Positions 1-8,963 of a stretch of 64,000 nt of DNA are shown in pieces. The stretch is from NCBI RefSeq assembly GCF_001613165.1, contig NZ_BDBV01000038.1, forward strand, positions 1 to 64,000, in the 5' to 3' direction. The notes under the pieces were generated by a model. The model was not told where the DNA came from and did not search any database. It was given only the letters and a program-made list of their open reading frames with translations. Made by a program: the position numbers and the translations under genes. Position 1 is the first letter of the stretch, and the number at the start of each line of letters is the position of its first letter. The stretch comes from Nocardia mexicana NBRC 108244. GTDB taxonomy: Bacteria; Actinomycetota; Actinomycetes; Mycobacteriales; Mycobacteriaceae.

Positions 1-2
1 AG

Positions 3-1052
3 ATCGAGCAGATCCGCGACGCGGTGGAACTGCCGTTCCTGCACAAGGATCTGTTCCGCGAGTACGCGCTGCGGCCGCCCAAGGGCGTGCTGCTCTACGG
101 CCCGCCCGGCTGCGGTAAGACGCTGATCGCCAAGGCGGTCGCGAACTCGCTGGCGAAGAAGATCGCCGAGGCGCGCGGTGAGGATGCCAAGGAGGCCAAG
201 TCCTACTTCCTCAACATCAAGGGCCCCGAGCTGCTGAACAAGTTCGTCGGCGAGACCGAGCGCCACATCCGGGTCATCTTCCAGCGAGCGCGCGAGAAGG
301 CCTCCGAGGGCACCCCGGTGATCGTGTTCTTCGACGAGATGGACTCGATCTTCCGCACCCGCGGCTCGGGTGTGTCCTCCGACGTGGAGACCACGGTCGT
401 CCCGCAGCTGCTGTCGGAGATCGACGGCGTCGAGGGCCTGGAGAACGTCATCGTGATCGGCGCCTCCAACCGCGAGGACATGATCGACCCCGCCATCCTG
501 CGGCCCGGCCGCCTCGACGTGAAGATCAAGATCGAGCGTCCGGATGCGGAAGCGGCGCAGGACATCTTCTCGAAGTACATCACCGAGGAGCTGCCGCTGC
601 ACGCCGACGACGTCGCCGAGTTCACCGGCGACAAGTCCAAGTGCATCAAGGCGATGATCGAGCGCGTCGTCGACCGGATGTACGCCGAGAGCGAGGACAA
701 CCGCTTCCTGGAGGTCACCTACGCCAACGGTGACAAGGAGGTCCTGTACTTCAAGGACTTCAACTCCGGCGCCATGATCCAGAACATCGTGGACCGCTCC
801 AAGAAGTACGCCATCAAGGCGGTGCTCGAGACCGGCAACCCGGGCCTGCGCATCCAGCATCTCTACGATTCGATCGTGGACGAGTTCTCCGAGAACGAGG
901 ACCTGCCCAACACCACGAATCCCGATGACTGGGCCCGCATCTCGGGCAAGAAGGGCGAGCGGATCGTCTACATCCGCACGCTGGTCACCGGCAAGAACGC
1001 CAGTGCCAGCCGCGCCATCGACACCGAGTCGAATACCGGCCAGTACCTGTAA
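3..1052 (+). CDS. mpa: Proteasome-associated AAA ATPase Mpa/ARC, 3' part only
   Basis: This is the C-terminal AAA part of the hexameric ATPase that recognises Pup-tagged proteins and threads them into the 20S proteasome. The frame is open from base 3, so the coiled coil and OB domains lie outside the window. Visible are Walker A (GPPGCGKT, about bases 99-122), Walker B with FFDEMDS (about 327-347), the sensor/arginine-finger region GASNRED and RPGRLD (about 460-520), and the C-terminal tail ending GQYL. The family uses that tail to dock on the PrcA ring. In M. tuberculosis the gene lies near dop; here dop is about 53 kb downstream. Confidence 0.97.
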   Translation: MEQIRDAVELPFLHKDLFREYALRPPKGVLLYGPPGCGKTLIAKAVANSLAKKIAEARGEDAKEAKSYFLNIKGPELLNKFVGETERHIRVIFQRAREKASEGTPVIVFFDEMDSIFRTRGSGVSSDVETTVVPQLLSEIDGVEGLENVIVIGASNREDMIDPAILRPGRLDVKIKIERPDAEAAQDIFSKYITEELPLHADDVAEFTGDKSKCIKAMIERVVDRMYAESEDNRFLEVTYANGDKEVLYFKDFNSGAMIQNIVDRSKKYAIKAVLETGNPGLRIQHLYDSIVDEFSENEDLPNTTNPDDWARISGKKGERIVYIRTLVTGKNASASRAIDTESNTGQYL

Positions 1053-1062
1053 ACCGGGAAAT

Positions 1063-1103
1063 CGCAAGGGCCGCAACCCCGTCGGGGTTGCGGCCCTTTT
1101 GCG
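1063..1103 (+). terminator. Rho-independent terminator after mpa
   Basis: A perfect 13-bp GC-rich stem (1068-1080 pairing with 1084-1096, 3-nt loop) is followed by TTTT at 1097-1100. It starts 16 bases after the mpa stop codon and separates mpa from the kinase operon. Confidence 0.9.
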
Positions 1104-1264
1104 TTCGGTCGCCCGCGAAAGACCATGAAATCGGGGGCCATCGATTGTCTCCGCCGCCGCTGTCCGCGCTGCTAGAGTCCGAATTCGGAGGCCGGTACCT
1201 GTCACAGGTTCCGTGGTGCGGAAGTCGCCGCGCCGGCTCGGGGATCGCGGGAAGGGGAGCCCGT

Positions 1265-2746
1265 TTGGAAATCACCACCGGTACGACTCTCGGGGGATAC
1301 CGCATCGAGCGCCGGCTCGGTTCCGGCGGCATGGGCACGGTGTACCTCGCCCAGCACCCGCGGCTGCCGCGCAAGGATGCGGTGAAGGTGCTGTCGGATG
1401 CCGCGGCGGGCGACGGTGAGTTCCACGCGCGCTTCCTTCGGGAGGCGGAAATAGCCGCGCGGCTGCATCATCCGAATCTGGTGGCGATCCGGGACCGCGG
1501 TGAGGACGACGGTCGGCTGTGGATCGCGATGCAGTACGTCGACGGCATCGATGTGGCGGAGCTGATCCGTCGCGAGGCCGGTGCACCGGATGCGGTGCGT
1601 GCGGTGCACATCCTCACCGAGGCGGCGCGGGGCCTCGACGAGATCCATCGTGCCGGCCTGGTGCATCGTGATGTGAAGCCGGCCAACATCCTGCTCGCCG
1701 AGCAACCGGACGGGGCCGATCGCGTGCTGGTGACGGACTTCGGAATCGCCCGTCCCGCGGACGATTCGGCCACCTTGGCCAGTACCGGCGGGATGGCGGC
1801 CAGCCTCGCCTACGCCTCACCGGAGCAGCTCAGCGGTGAGCCGCTGGATCGGCGCACCGACGTGTATTCCCTGGGGTGCACGCTGTTCCAGATGCTCACG
1901 GGCTCGGCGCCGTTCCCGCGGAACAGCCCGGGCGCGGTGATGTACGCGCACCTGTACGAATCGCCGCCGCCGGTCTCGCGGTGGAATCCGCGGCTGCCGA
2001 CGGCATTCGACACGGTCATCGCGACGGCGATGGCGAAGGACCGGGACGCACGCTATGCGAGCTGCGGTGAACTGGCCGCGGCGGCGCGGGCGGCTCTCGG
2101 CCTACCGGGTCCGAGTCCCGTCGCGATGGCGCCGGTCCCATCCCCGGGAAACCGTCGCCTGCGCGCACCGGCGATCGGCGCGGCGCTGGCATCGGTGCTC
2201 CTGGCCGTGGCGGTCCCGGCGTGGCTGTGGTTCGATCGCGACGAGGGCGTTGGCCTGCGACTTCCGCAGCCCGTGCCCGCACCGCCGGTATCGCCGGACT
2301 GGGGTGCCCACGCGTACATGGTCGAGCCGTTTCCGCAATTGCTGCCGTACTCGCCGGACGACATCGGGTACGGCGAGCTGACCCTCTGCAAGGCCCTGGA
2401 CGAGCGGAACGGGGCGGCCTCCTTCGACCGGCGCGGGCCCGACGGCCACGTGCAGTGCTTCGGCGACCGGGATCCGCTGGTTCTGCTGCGTGTCCACTGC
2501 AATGCCGACCGGACGGCGATGCGGCCGGTGTCGAGGACACGGGTCGAGGGCGAGGAGCGTTGGTCTCGTTCCTCGGGATCCGGAACGATCCGGTGGAGCA
2601 ACTTCACGAATACTCGCAACGATGTCGTGGGGCGAGTCGAGGTGTACTTCGACACTCCGGACCGCAACTTCTGCCGGTTGGAGGGGATCGGCGGCGTCTC
2701 CGGCAGTGAACTGCAGGCAGGCTGGTGGCCTGATGTACCAGTGTGA
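1265..2746 (+). CDS. Receptor-type serine/threonine protein kinase (PknB-like), catalytically intact
   Basis: A transmembrane Hanks-type kinase of 493 aa from TTG 1265, chosen because GAAGGGGAG at 1251-1259 sits 5 nt upstream and because kinase homology starts right after it. Glycine loop GSGGMGTVY (19-27), beta3 Lys41, alphaC Glu60, catalytic loop HRDVKPAN (134-141) and DFG (158-160) are all present. A single membrane helix lies at about 302-323, followed by an outer domain of about 165 aa with four Cys. This outer domain resembles that of the kinase encoded at 3989-5464 (shared FP.LLP, ERW.R.SG.GT and a terminal WW). The stop overlaps the lipoprotein gene, so the genes form an operon. The ligand is unknown. 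Confidence 0.92.
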   Translation: MEITTGTTLGGYRIERRLGSGGMGTVYLAQHPRLPRKDAVKVLSDAAAGDGEFHARFLREAEIAARLHHPNLVAIRDRGEDDGRLWIAMQYVDGIDVAELIRREAGAPDAVRAVHILTEAARGLDEIHRAGLVHRDVKPANILLAEQPDGADRVLVTDFGIARPADDSATLASTGGMAASLAYASPEQLSGEPLDRRTDVYSLGCTLFQMLTGSAPFPRNSPGAVMYAHLYESPPPVSRWNPRLPTAFDTVIATAMAKDRDARYASCGELAAAARAALGLPGPSPVAMAPVPSPGNRRLRAPAIGAALASVLLAVAVPAWLWFDRDEGVGLRLPQPVPAPPVSPDWGAHAYMVEPFPQLLPYSPDDIGYGELTLCKALDERNGAASFDRRGPDGHVQCFGDRDPLVLLRVHCNADRTAMRPVSRTRVEGEERWSRSSGSGTIRWSNFTNTRNDVVGRVEVYFDTPDRNFCRLEGIGGVSGSELQAGWWPDVPV

Positions 2747-3992
2747 CAAGGGTATTCGGAAGACCGCGGAGCGGTGCGGCACCACGGTGGTCGTGGCATG
2801 CGCCGCGATGCTGCTCGCCGGCTGTGTCGTGTCCGGAAGTCCGGTGCCGTTCACCTCGCAGCTGGCGACACTGGAGGTCGGCAGATACCCTGCCGAGCCG
2901 CCGCCCGAGCCGCACGGCAGCGACGAAAAGTACGGCCGCGTCGTGGAATCGGTGCGGATGGGTGAGGCCGTGATAGATCCGGTCGAGGCCGATCCGGACC
3001 TGGCCTTCGGGCCGCCCGCGGGAGCGCAGCCACTCCCGGCACCGGCGAAGACCCTGGGGCTGCTGGCCGCGCCGACGCGGACGGTGCTGGAGCAGCGCGG
3101 CATGCTGGCGGGATTCTCGGTGACCGCGAGCGACCGGAACCTGTCGACAGGTCCGATCGTGGGCGCCTCCAGGCTGTTGACCGTGGTGTTGCTGCGATTC
3201 CCCGATGCCGAGGCCGCACGGCAGGCGGCCCAGGAGATCGACTCCGCCGACGCCGCCGTGAATACCGACAACGTGCCCCTGGCGGTGCCGGGATTCGCGC
3301 AGGCCCGGGCCCATTGGCGGCCCGCCGTGCCCACGCTGGCCGCGACCATGGCGCACGAGTCGATGGTGATCAGCCTGCTGGTGGGACACACGGCCCCCGA
3401 CGCATCGGCACTGGGGGCGCTCGCCGGCCGGGCCTTCACGGCCCAGCTGGCGCGGCTGAAGAGCTTCGTGCCGACGCCGCGGGACCGGTTCGCCACCTTG
3501 CCCTTGGACCGCGACGGTATGCTGCGGCGTCTGGTGCCCGAACGACCCGGGGGGTGGCCGTATCCCGTGGTGGCAGAGCTGGGTACGGGGCCGCATGCGG
3601 GATGGGCCAGCACGGTGTGGGCGAGCGGTGTCGTCTTCGGCCCGCACGCGGTGCGGCTGCGCGGCGCGCGCCCGAGGACGGTACCGACCGTCGAGCTGGG
3701 CGCCGTGAGCGGCCATTCCTCGCTGGCCCGGTATCCGACCGCGGCGGTCGCACGCCGCGCGGTCGAGAGCGAGGATGGAATCGGGCCGCTGCGCCGTGCG
3801 GCCGCCGCGCCCAAGGGTCTTCCCGAGGCCGTGTGCGCCGAGCGGATCGATCTGCAGGAGTCCTTTGCCAAATACGAGTGCCGGATCCACTACGGCCGCT
3901 ACCTGGCGCGCGTCGCCGGCCGCGACCTCGTGCGCACGCAGCAGAAGACCGCGGCGCAGTACGCGCTACTGGTAGCGAGCGGACCGGGATGA
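2733..3992 (+). CDS. Secreted lipoprotein, DUF7373-like
   Basis: A 419-aa lipoprotein. From ATG 2733 a basic start is followed by a hydrophobic stretch and lipobox LAGC with Cys31 as the predicted acylated residue. The mature N-terminus contains a VGRYP segment and a downstream D-P-DLAFG run that match my memory of the DUF7373 lipoprotein family of Nocardia and mycobacteria. The gene overlaps the preceding kinase by 14 bases and the following kinase by 4 (ATGA), so translation is probably coupled. Its position between two receptor kinases suggests it could be an extracytoplasmic partner or ligand-binding subunit; that role is inference. Confidence 0.85.
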   Translation: MYQCDKGIRKTAERCGTTVVVACAAMLLAGCVVSGSPVPFTSQLATLEVGRYPAEPPPEPHGSDEKYGRVVESVRMGEAVIDPVEADPDLAFGPPAGAQPLPAPAKTLGLLAAPTRTVLEQRGMLAGFSVTASDRNLSTGPIVGASRLLTVVLLRFPDAEAARQAAQEIDSADAAVNTDNVPLAVPGFAQARAHWRPAVPTLAATMAHESMVISLLVGHTAPDASALGALAGRAFTAQLARLKSFVPTPRDRFATLPLDRDGMLRRLVPERPGGWPYPVVAELGTGPHAGWASTVWASGVVFGPHAVRLRGARPRTVPTVELGAVSGHSSLARYPTAAVARRAVESEDGIGPLRRAAAAPKGLPEAVCAERIDLQESFAKYECRIHYGRYLARVAGRDLVRTQQKTAAQYALLVASGPG

Positions 3993-5464
3993 CCGGGAAT
4001 CCGGGTCCGGGCGCCCTGTTCGCGGGTTACCGCCTCGAGCGTGTCCTGGGCAGGGGCGGGATGGGGACGGTGTTCCTGGCGCAACACCCGCGGCTGCCGC
4101 GGCGGGATGCCGTGAAGGTGCTGTCGGACGACCGTGTGGGGGACGAGGCATCGTGCGCCGGGTTCGTGCGCGGCGCGGATCTCGCGGCGCGGCTGGACCA
4201 CCCGAATGTCGTTGCCGTGCATGACCGCGGCGTGGAGCACGGTCGGCCGTGGATCGCCATGCAGTACGTCGACGGCTCGGACGTCGGCGCGCTGCTGCGC
4301 CGCGCACCGTCGGGGCTTCCGCCGCGGCGGGCGGCGCACATCGTGGCCGAGGCGGCCCGGGGGCTTGATGCGGCGCACCGGGCCGGGCTGGTGCATCGCG
4401 GCGTGAAACCGGCCGACATCCTGGTAGCGCCGCGTCACGCCGGGCCGGATCGGGTCCTCGTCACCGATTTCGGGATCGCCTGGGCCGCCGTGGAATCGGG
4501 CGCCCCGCGGGCCGAGTCCGGGTCCTCCGCGGTCGCCTGCGCCGCGCCGGAATTGTTCACCGGGCAGCCGGTGGACCATCGCGTGGATGTGTACGCCCTC
4601 GGATGCGTACTGTTCGAGTTGCTGACCGGCGTGGAGCCCTATCCTCGCGCGAATTCGGCCGCGGTCGTCCGGGCGCATATCGCGGATCCACCGCCGCGGC
4701 CTACCGCAGTGCGTGCCGGGCTGCCGCCGCATATCGATGGGGTGGTCGCCCGTGCGCTGGCGAAGCAGCCGGACGAGCGCTACCCGTCGTGCGGTGCGCT
4801 GGCGGATGCCGCGATGGTCGCGCTGTCCGGACGGCTGCCGGTTCCGGCCGGGCCGGCGAAGCGGGACCGGCGGGCGGCCCGCTGGATCGCGGGCGGGCTC
4901 GTCGTGGCGACCGCGACGGCCGGCGGCGCCGTCGCGGCGACCATGCGGTCGCCCGAGGTCGGGGTACCCGCTCCTGCCCCGACGTCGGCGGGTCCCACCG
5001 CATCGCCGACCGCTCCTGCCACCGGCGTCGTGCTGACGTGGGGCAGCCACGGGGTCGTGGCGGCGAGGTTCCCCGGGCTGCTGCCTGCGACCCCGGCCGA
5101 CAGTGGCTATCAGGGAATCAGATGTGCGGCGGTGGATCCCGCGGGGCGACCGATGGACCTGACCGCGCCGGCGGGATCCGAGATGCGGGTGCAGTGCACC
5201 GGAAATCACGAGCCGGTCGACCTGCTGACGGTGCGGTGTCAGATCGGCGGCGGTGGCTACGAGGTGCCGACGGAAGCCGAGGGCAGTGAGCGATGGCAGC
5301 GGGCCTCGGGTACCGGAACGGTGACATGGGGGACGGTCCGTGACCGCGGCGCGGTGGTCGTGCGGTTCGAGACCAGTCCGCGCAACGAGTGCGGGATGGT
5401 CGTCACGGGCGGGAGCTCCGGACAGGATCTGCTCGAACGCTGGTGGCGAGGGGCGCCGATCTGA
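3989..5464 (+). CDS. Receptor-type Ser/Thr kinase paralogue with degenerate catalytic loop (predicted pseudokinase)
   Basis: 491 aa, starting at ATG 3989 inside the lipoprotein stop. It aligns through its length with the kinase encoded at 1265-2746, including the four-Cys outer domain after a membrane helix at about residues 295-315. The glycine loop GRGGMGTVF (21-29), Lys43 and DFG (160-162) are kept. The alphaC Glu is Gly62, the HRD catalytic Asp is Gly138 (HRGVKP) and the catalytic-loop Asn is Asp143. Bases around 4175 and 4393 confirm the codons. Loss of the catalytic base strongly predicts loss of phosphotransfer, although nucleotide binding could remain. It may regulate or heterodimerise with the active paralogue (inference). 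Confidence 0.9.
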   Translation: MTGNPGPGALFAGYRLERVLGRGGMGTVFLAQHPRLPRRDAVKVLSDDRVGDEASCAGFVRGADLAARLDHPNVVAVHDRGVEHGRPWIAMQYVDGSDVGALLRRAPSGLPPRRAAHIVAEAARGLDAAHRAGLVHRGVKPADILVAPRHAGPDRVLVTDFGIAWAAVESGAPRAESGSSAVACAAPELFTGQPVDHRVDVYALGCVLFELLTGVEPYPRANSAAVVRAHIADPPPRPTAVRAGLPPHIDGVVARALAKQPDERYPSCGALADAAMVALSGRLPVPAGPAKRDRRAARWIAGGLVVATATAGGAVAATMRSPEVGVPAPAPTSAGPTASPTAPATGVVLTWGSHGVVAARFPGLLPATPADSGYQGIRCAAVDPAGRPMDLTAPAGSEMRVQCTGNHEPVDLLTVRCQIGGGGYEVPTEAEGSERWQRASGTGTVTWGTVRDRGAVVVRFETSPRNECGMVVTGGSSGQDLLERWWRGAPI

Positions 5465-5538
5465 CGCCGCCGTGGCACGCGATGTGACCGCGACCGGCGG
5501 AGATGACATGACCTGACCGGTCGCGCTAAAATTTGGCC

Positions 5539-6168
5539 ATGCGGCCAGAAAATAGTCCGAATGGACAACGGCGGTCGTTCATCGAGGAGGCGCGGCGGCG
5601 GCAGATCATCGCCGCCGCCGTGGAGGTGATCTCCGAGATCGGTTACGGCAACGCCTCCTTGGCGAGGATCGCCAGGCAGGCCGGGATCTCCAAGGGCGTC
5701 ATCTCCTACCACTTCGACGGCAAGGACGACCTGATGACGCAGCTGGTGATCCAGCTGTACGTCTCCGCCGCCGAACAGATCGCGCCGCGCGTCGGCGCCA
5801 CCGAGGGGGCGCGCAATCAGCTGATGGCGTATCTGTCGTCGAATCTGGAATTCATCGACGCGAACCGGACGTACGTGGCGGCGATGACGGATGTGGTGCT
5901 GAATCTGCGCGACGACGAGGGGCGGCCGCGTTTCGCGATGGGGGAGGGCGAGCGCGCGATCATCCAGCCGCTGATCGACATGCTGCGTGCGGGACAGCGC
6001 ACGGGGGAGTTCGGCGATTTCGATCCGGTCGCGATGGCGAAGTCGATTCGCGATTCGATCGACGGCGCGGCCGGGCGCGTGATCCGGGAGTCGAACTTCG
6101 ACATGCCCACGTACTCGGCCCATCTGTGCCGGCTGTACGACGTGGCCACACGGAAGGAGAACGGGTGA
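5539..6168 (+). CDS. TetR-family transcriptional regulator
   Basis: About 209 aa. The N-terminal helix-turn-helix (about residues 20-60) contains the family pattern GNASLARIARQAGISKGVIS followed by YHFDGKDDL. The C-terminal ligand domain is not diagnostic. An in-frame TTG at 5533 is an alternative start. The stop overlaps the start of the following glycosyltransferase (GTGA), so the two are cotranscribed and the regulator may control that membrane protein. Confidence 0.9.
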   Translation: MRPENSPNGQRRSFIEEARRRQIIAAAVEVISEIGYGNASLARIARQAGISKGVISYHFDGKDDLMTQLVIQLYVSAAEQIAPRVGATEGARNQLMAYLSSNLEFIDANRTYVAAMTDVVLNLRDDEGRPRFAMGEGERAIIQPLIDMLRAGQRTGEFGDFDPVAMAKSIRDSIDGAAGRVIRESNFDMPTYSAHLCRLYDVATRKENG

Positions 6169-7694
6169 GCACCAGGATGCTGGAAGACGAGCTGCCGCAA
6201 AAAGATACGCGTGCGCCGTCACCGCGGTACGCGACGGGTGCGGTCTCGGCGGTGGCCGCGATCGGGACGGCGGCCATGCTGGTATCGATCGGCCGGTACG
6301 GATTCTTCGGCGACGAAATGTATTTCATCGCCGCGGGGCGCCGGTTGGCGGTGAGCTACGCCGACCAGGGGCCGCTGCTGCCGGTGATCGCGCGGCTGAT
6401 GGATCTGGTGGCGCCGGAATCGATGGTGGCGCTGCGGATTCCGGCGGTGCTGGTGACCGTCGCGGCGATCTTCGTCAGCGCGCAGATCGCGCGGGAGTTC
6501 GGCGGCGGGCGGGCGGCGCAGGTGCTGACCGCCCTCGCGTACACCACCTCACCGTTCCTGCTCGTGCAGGGAACTCAGTTGGCCACCAACACGATCGACA
6601 CCGCGCTGTGGGTGCTGATCAGCTGGCTGCTCATCCGCTGGGTGCGGACGCGGCGGGACGCGCTGCTGCTGTGGGCGGCCCTGGCGACGGCCGTCGATAT
6701 GCAGGTGAAGTGGCTGATTCCGTTCTTCTGGCTCGCGGTCGGCGTCGGCGTGCTGATCTTCGGGCCGCGGGAGTTGCTGCGGCGTCGCGCGCTGTGGGCC
6801 GGTGCCGCGCTGGTGGTCCTGACGATGATCCCCAGCCTGATCTGGCAGGCCGCCCACGGCTGGCCGCAGTTGGGCATGGGGGCGGCGATCGCGGCGGAAC
6901 AGGACGGGATCGGCGGTCGTCTGACCTGGGTGCCGATGGCGTTGATCGCCGCGGGCCTGCTGGGCGGAATCCTGCTGCTGGGCGGAATATGGGCCCTGTT
7001 GCGCGCGGAGACGCTGCGGCCGTACCGATTCCTGGGGCTGGTGCCGCTGGTGCTCACGGTGGCGTTCCTGATCACCAACGGGCGGCCGTACTACGCGGTC
7101 GGATGCTACGCGGCCGTGATGGCGGCGGGCGCGGTGTGGTGCACGCGCAGCCCGGTGGCGCGCTGGCGGAAGGTCGTGGTGGTGCCGCTCGTCGTGGTCT
7201 CGGCGGTACTGGTGGCGGCCTCGCTGCCGCTGCGGCCGGAGGGCGATATCGAGCCGGTGCCCGACGACGCGAATTTCGCCGCGGCGCTGGGTGCGAACGG
7301 GAAACTGGGCTGGCCGGAACTGGCGGATTCCACCGGCGCGGCCTACCGGTCGCTGCCCGAACCGGAGCGCGCGCACGCGGTCGTCGTCGCCGACTCGTAT
7401 TGGCAGGCAGGCGCTTTGGCGGTCTATCGGCAGGATGCCGGACTGCCCGAGATCTACAGCCCCAGCCGCGGTTTCGGCTACCTCGGGACGCCGCCCGATA
7501 CGGCGACGACCGTGGTGTGGGTCGGCGGTGACGGCAGCGAACCCCGCTCGCGGTGCGCCACAGTGACCGAACTCGGCCGGGCAGATGCGCGGCTCGGGAT
7601 CCCGGAGCTGACCCGCGATGTGCCCATTCGGCGGTGCGACGGACCACGGGAGCCGTGGTCGCGGGCATGGCCGGATATGTTGCGACTGGGCTGA
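6165..7694 (+). CDS. GT39/ArnT-PMT-like integral membrane glycosyltransferase
   Basis: A 509-aa polytopic membrane protein of the dolichyl-phosphate-mannose/ArnT superfamily (GT-C fold). GTG 6165 follows AAGGAGA at 6154-6160 and overlaps the TetR stop. After the first helix lies the acidic loop YGFFGDEMYF (about residue 45), the expected catalytic DE motif, then ADQGPLLP and about ten more hydrophobic segments. The C-terminal soluble part contains IYSPSRGFGYLGTPP, also present in the paralogue at 21539-23068. Such enzymes move a sugar from a polyprenyl-phosphate donor to an extracytoplasmic acceptor; donor and acceptor cannot be read here. Confidence 0.88.
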   Translation: MSTRMLEDELPQKDTRAPSPRYATGAVSAVAAIGTAAMLVSIGRYGFFGDEMYFIAAGRRLAVSYADQGPLLPVIARLMDLVAPESMVALRIPAVLVTVAAIFVSAQIAREFGGGRAAQVLTALAYTTSPFLLVQGTQLATNTIDTALWVLISWLLIRWVRTRRDALLLWAALATAVDMQVKWLIPFFWLAVGVGVLIFGPRELLRRRALWAGAALVVLTMIPSLIWQAAHGWPQLGMGAAIAAEQDGIGGRLTWVPMALIAAGLLGGILLLGGIWALLRAETLRPYRFLGLVPLVLTVAFLITNGRPYYAVGCYAAVMAAGAVWCTRSPVARWRKVVVVPLVVVSAVLVAASLPLRPEGDIEPVPDDANFAAALGANGKLGWPELADSTGAAYRSLPEPERAHAVVVADSYWQAGALAVYRQDAGLPEIYSPSRGFGYLGTPPDTATTVVWVGGDGSEPRSRCATVTELGRADARLGIPELTRDVPIRRCDGPREPWSRAWPDMLRLG

Positions 7695-7763
7695 TACCAG
7701 GAGCGAGTGCGCGGCGTCGATGCCGGGCCGGGCGGCGGCCCGGGTCCGGACCCGACCACCCGT

Positions 7764-7979
7764 GTCCGGATCTGCGCCCGAGTCCGGATTAGTGGCCGGG
7801 TCTGGATCTGGGACCGAGTGTGGATCGGTGGTCGGGTCCGGATCTGCGACCGTGTTCGGATCGGTGGTCGGGTCCGGACTTGCGCCCGAGTCCGGATCGG
7901 TGGCCGGGCCCGGATCTGCAACCGGGCCCGGATCTGCAACCGGGCCTGGATCGGCGGCCGCGCCCGGCTTCTGCGGCCG
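7764..7979. repeat. 18-bp tandem repeat array, 12 degenerate units
   Basis: Twelve consecutive 18-bp units run from 7764 to 7979 without indels (consensus near GTCCGGATCTGCGCCCGA). Units tend to alternate between a GATCTGC and a GATCGGTGG version, giving a 36-bp higher order. Units at 7908-7925 and 7926-7943 are identical. Because 18 is divisible by three, several frames on both strands stay open. The array lies between the convergent glycosyltransferase and cyclophilin genes, 18 bases past the cyclophilin stop, so it is probably noncoding and unstable in copy number. Confidence 0.9.
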
Positions 7980-7997
7980 GGTCCGGGCCGGTGGTTC

Positions 7998-8726
7998 TCA
8001 GCCCTGCCCGGCGGTGACGGACTCGAGGGACACATCGGTGGCCGGGGGGCCGTCGGGCGCGCCGTCCCTGGCTCCGCCCCCGGCGATGTTCTGCAGCACG
8101 TCCATTCCGGCGGTGATGCGGCCGAACGGGGTGTACTTGGGCGGCAGCGGGCTGTCGGCGTAGACGAGGAAGAACTGGCTGCCGTTGGTGTTGGGGCCGG
8201 AGTTCGCCATGGCCACCGTTCCGGCCGGATAGGTTGCGCCGGTGAGGTTTTCGTCATCGAACCGGTAGCCGGGAGTGCCGGTGCCCGTGCCGGTCGGATC
8301 GCCGCACTGCAGCACGAAGATGCTCTCGGTGGTCAGGCGGTGGCAGCGGGTGTGGTCGAAGTACTGCTCACCGGCCAGGAAGGCGAAGGAGTTGACGGTG
8401 CGCGGCGCGCGGGCGGCGTCGAGGGACAGGGTGATGGCGCCGCAGTTGGTTTGCAGCGTCGCGGAGTAGGGGAAGCCCTGGTCGATCGCCATCGCGGGTT
8501 CGGCGGGCCACTGTTTGCCGTTGGGCTGCGCGCCCGAATCGGTCATGCAGCCCGGGCCGGCGGTGTGCGCCGGCAGAGGGGCCGCGAAGGCGCGGCCGGT
8601 GACCACGATCGCGATCGCCACACCCGCGGCCACGAGCCCGATGCGGCGCAATGTCTTGCGCTGCTTGCGAATCCGGCGTTCCGGACGGTCGATACCGGGC
8701 TGTTGAGGTTGCGCGACGCTGTTCAC
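7998..8726 (-). CDS. Membrane-anchored/secreted cyclophilin-type peptidyl-prolyl isomerase
   Basis: 242 aa from GTG 8726, with AGGAGG about 9 nt upstream on the minus strand. A basic N-terminus is followed by one membrane segment (about 28-49), then a cyclophilin domain with ARAPRTVNSFAFLA, the GT-PGYRFDDE segment, MANSGPNTNGSQFF and a PPKYTPFGR region, the hallmarks of bacterial PpiA/PpiB. It should catalyse prolyl isomerisation of exported proteins. The domain is somewhat divergent: the usual F-H-R-V-I-P segment reads HTRCHRLTT. Confidence 0.93.
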   Translation of the reverse strand: MNSVAQPQQPGIDRPERRIRKQRKTLRRIGLVAAGVAIAIVVTGRAFAAPLPAHTAGPGCMTDSGAQPNGKQWPAEPAMAIDQGFPYSATLQTNCGAITLSLDAARAPRTVNSFAFLAGEQYFDHTRCHRLTTESIFVLQCGDPTGTGTGTPGYRFDDENLTGATYPAGTVAMANSGPNTNGSQFFLVYADSPLPPKYTPFGRITAGMDVLQNIAGGGARDGAPDGPPATDVSLESVTAGQG

Positions 8727-8963
8727 CGGGGTTGGCCTCCTACATCAGGGTGGTACGGGGACGATATCGCCCGGCATCATTCCACGCCCGGCCGCCGCTG
8801 TGGTGGGGATGGGCGGATCGGTCCGAGTTCGGCCGGATGCGCGGACGGGGTGCCGGGCGCGGTTCCCGCGGTGCGGGGTGTGGCGGAGTTACAGTTGCTG
8901 CGCAATTGCTCGTATCCGACGGTAAGCGGCGCTGCGGCGCCGGGGCGAGAAACGGAGCAAGGG

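Noticed and set aside
5533..5541. TTG 5533 as TetR start
   Set aside because: Adds only two residues; ATG 5539 is the simpler choice. Neither has a strong ribosome-binding site.
7764..7979. Possible CRISPR array
   Set aside because: Units are contiguous 18-bp repeats without unique spacers, and no cas gene is present.
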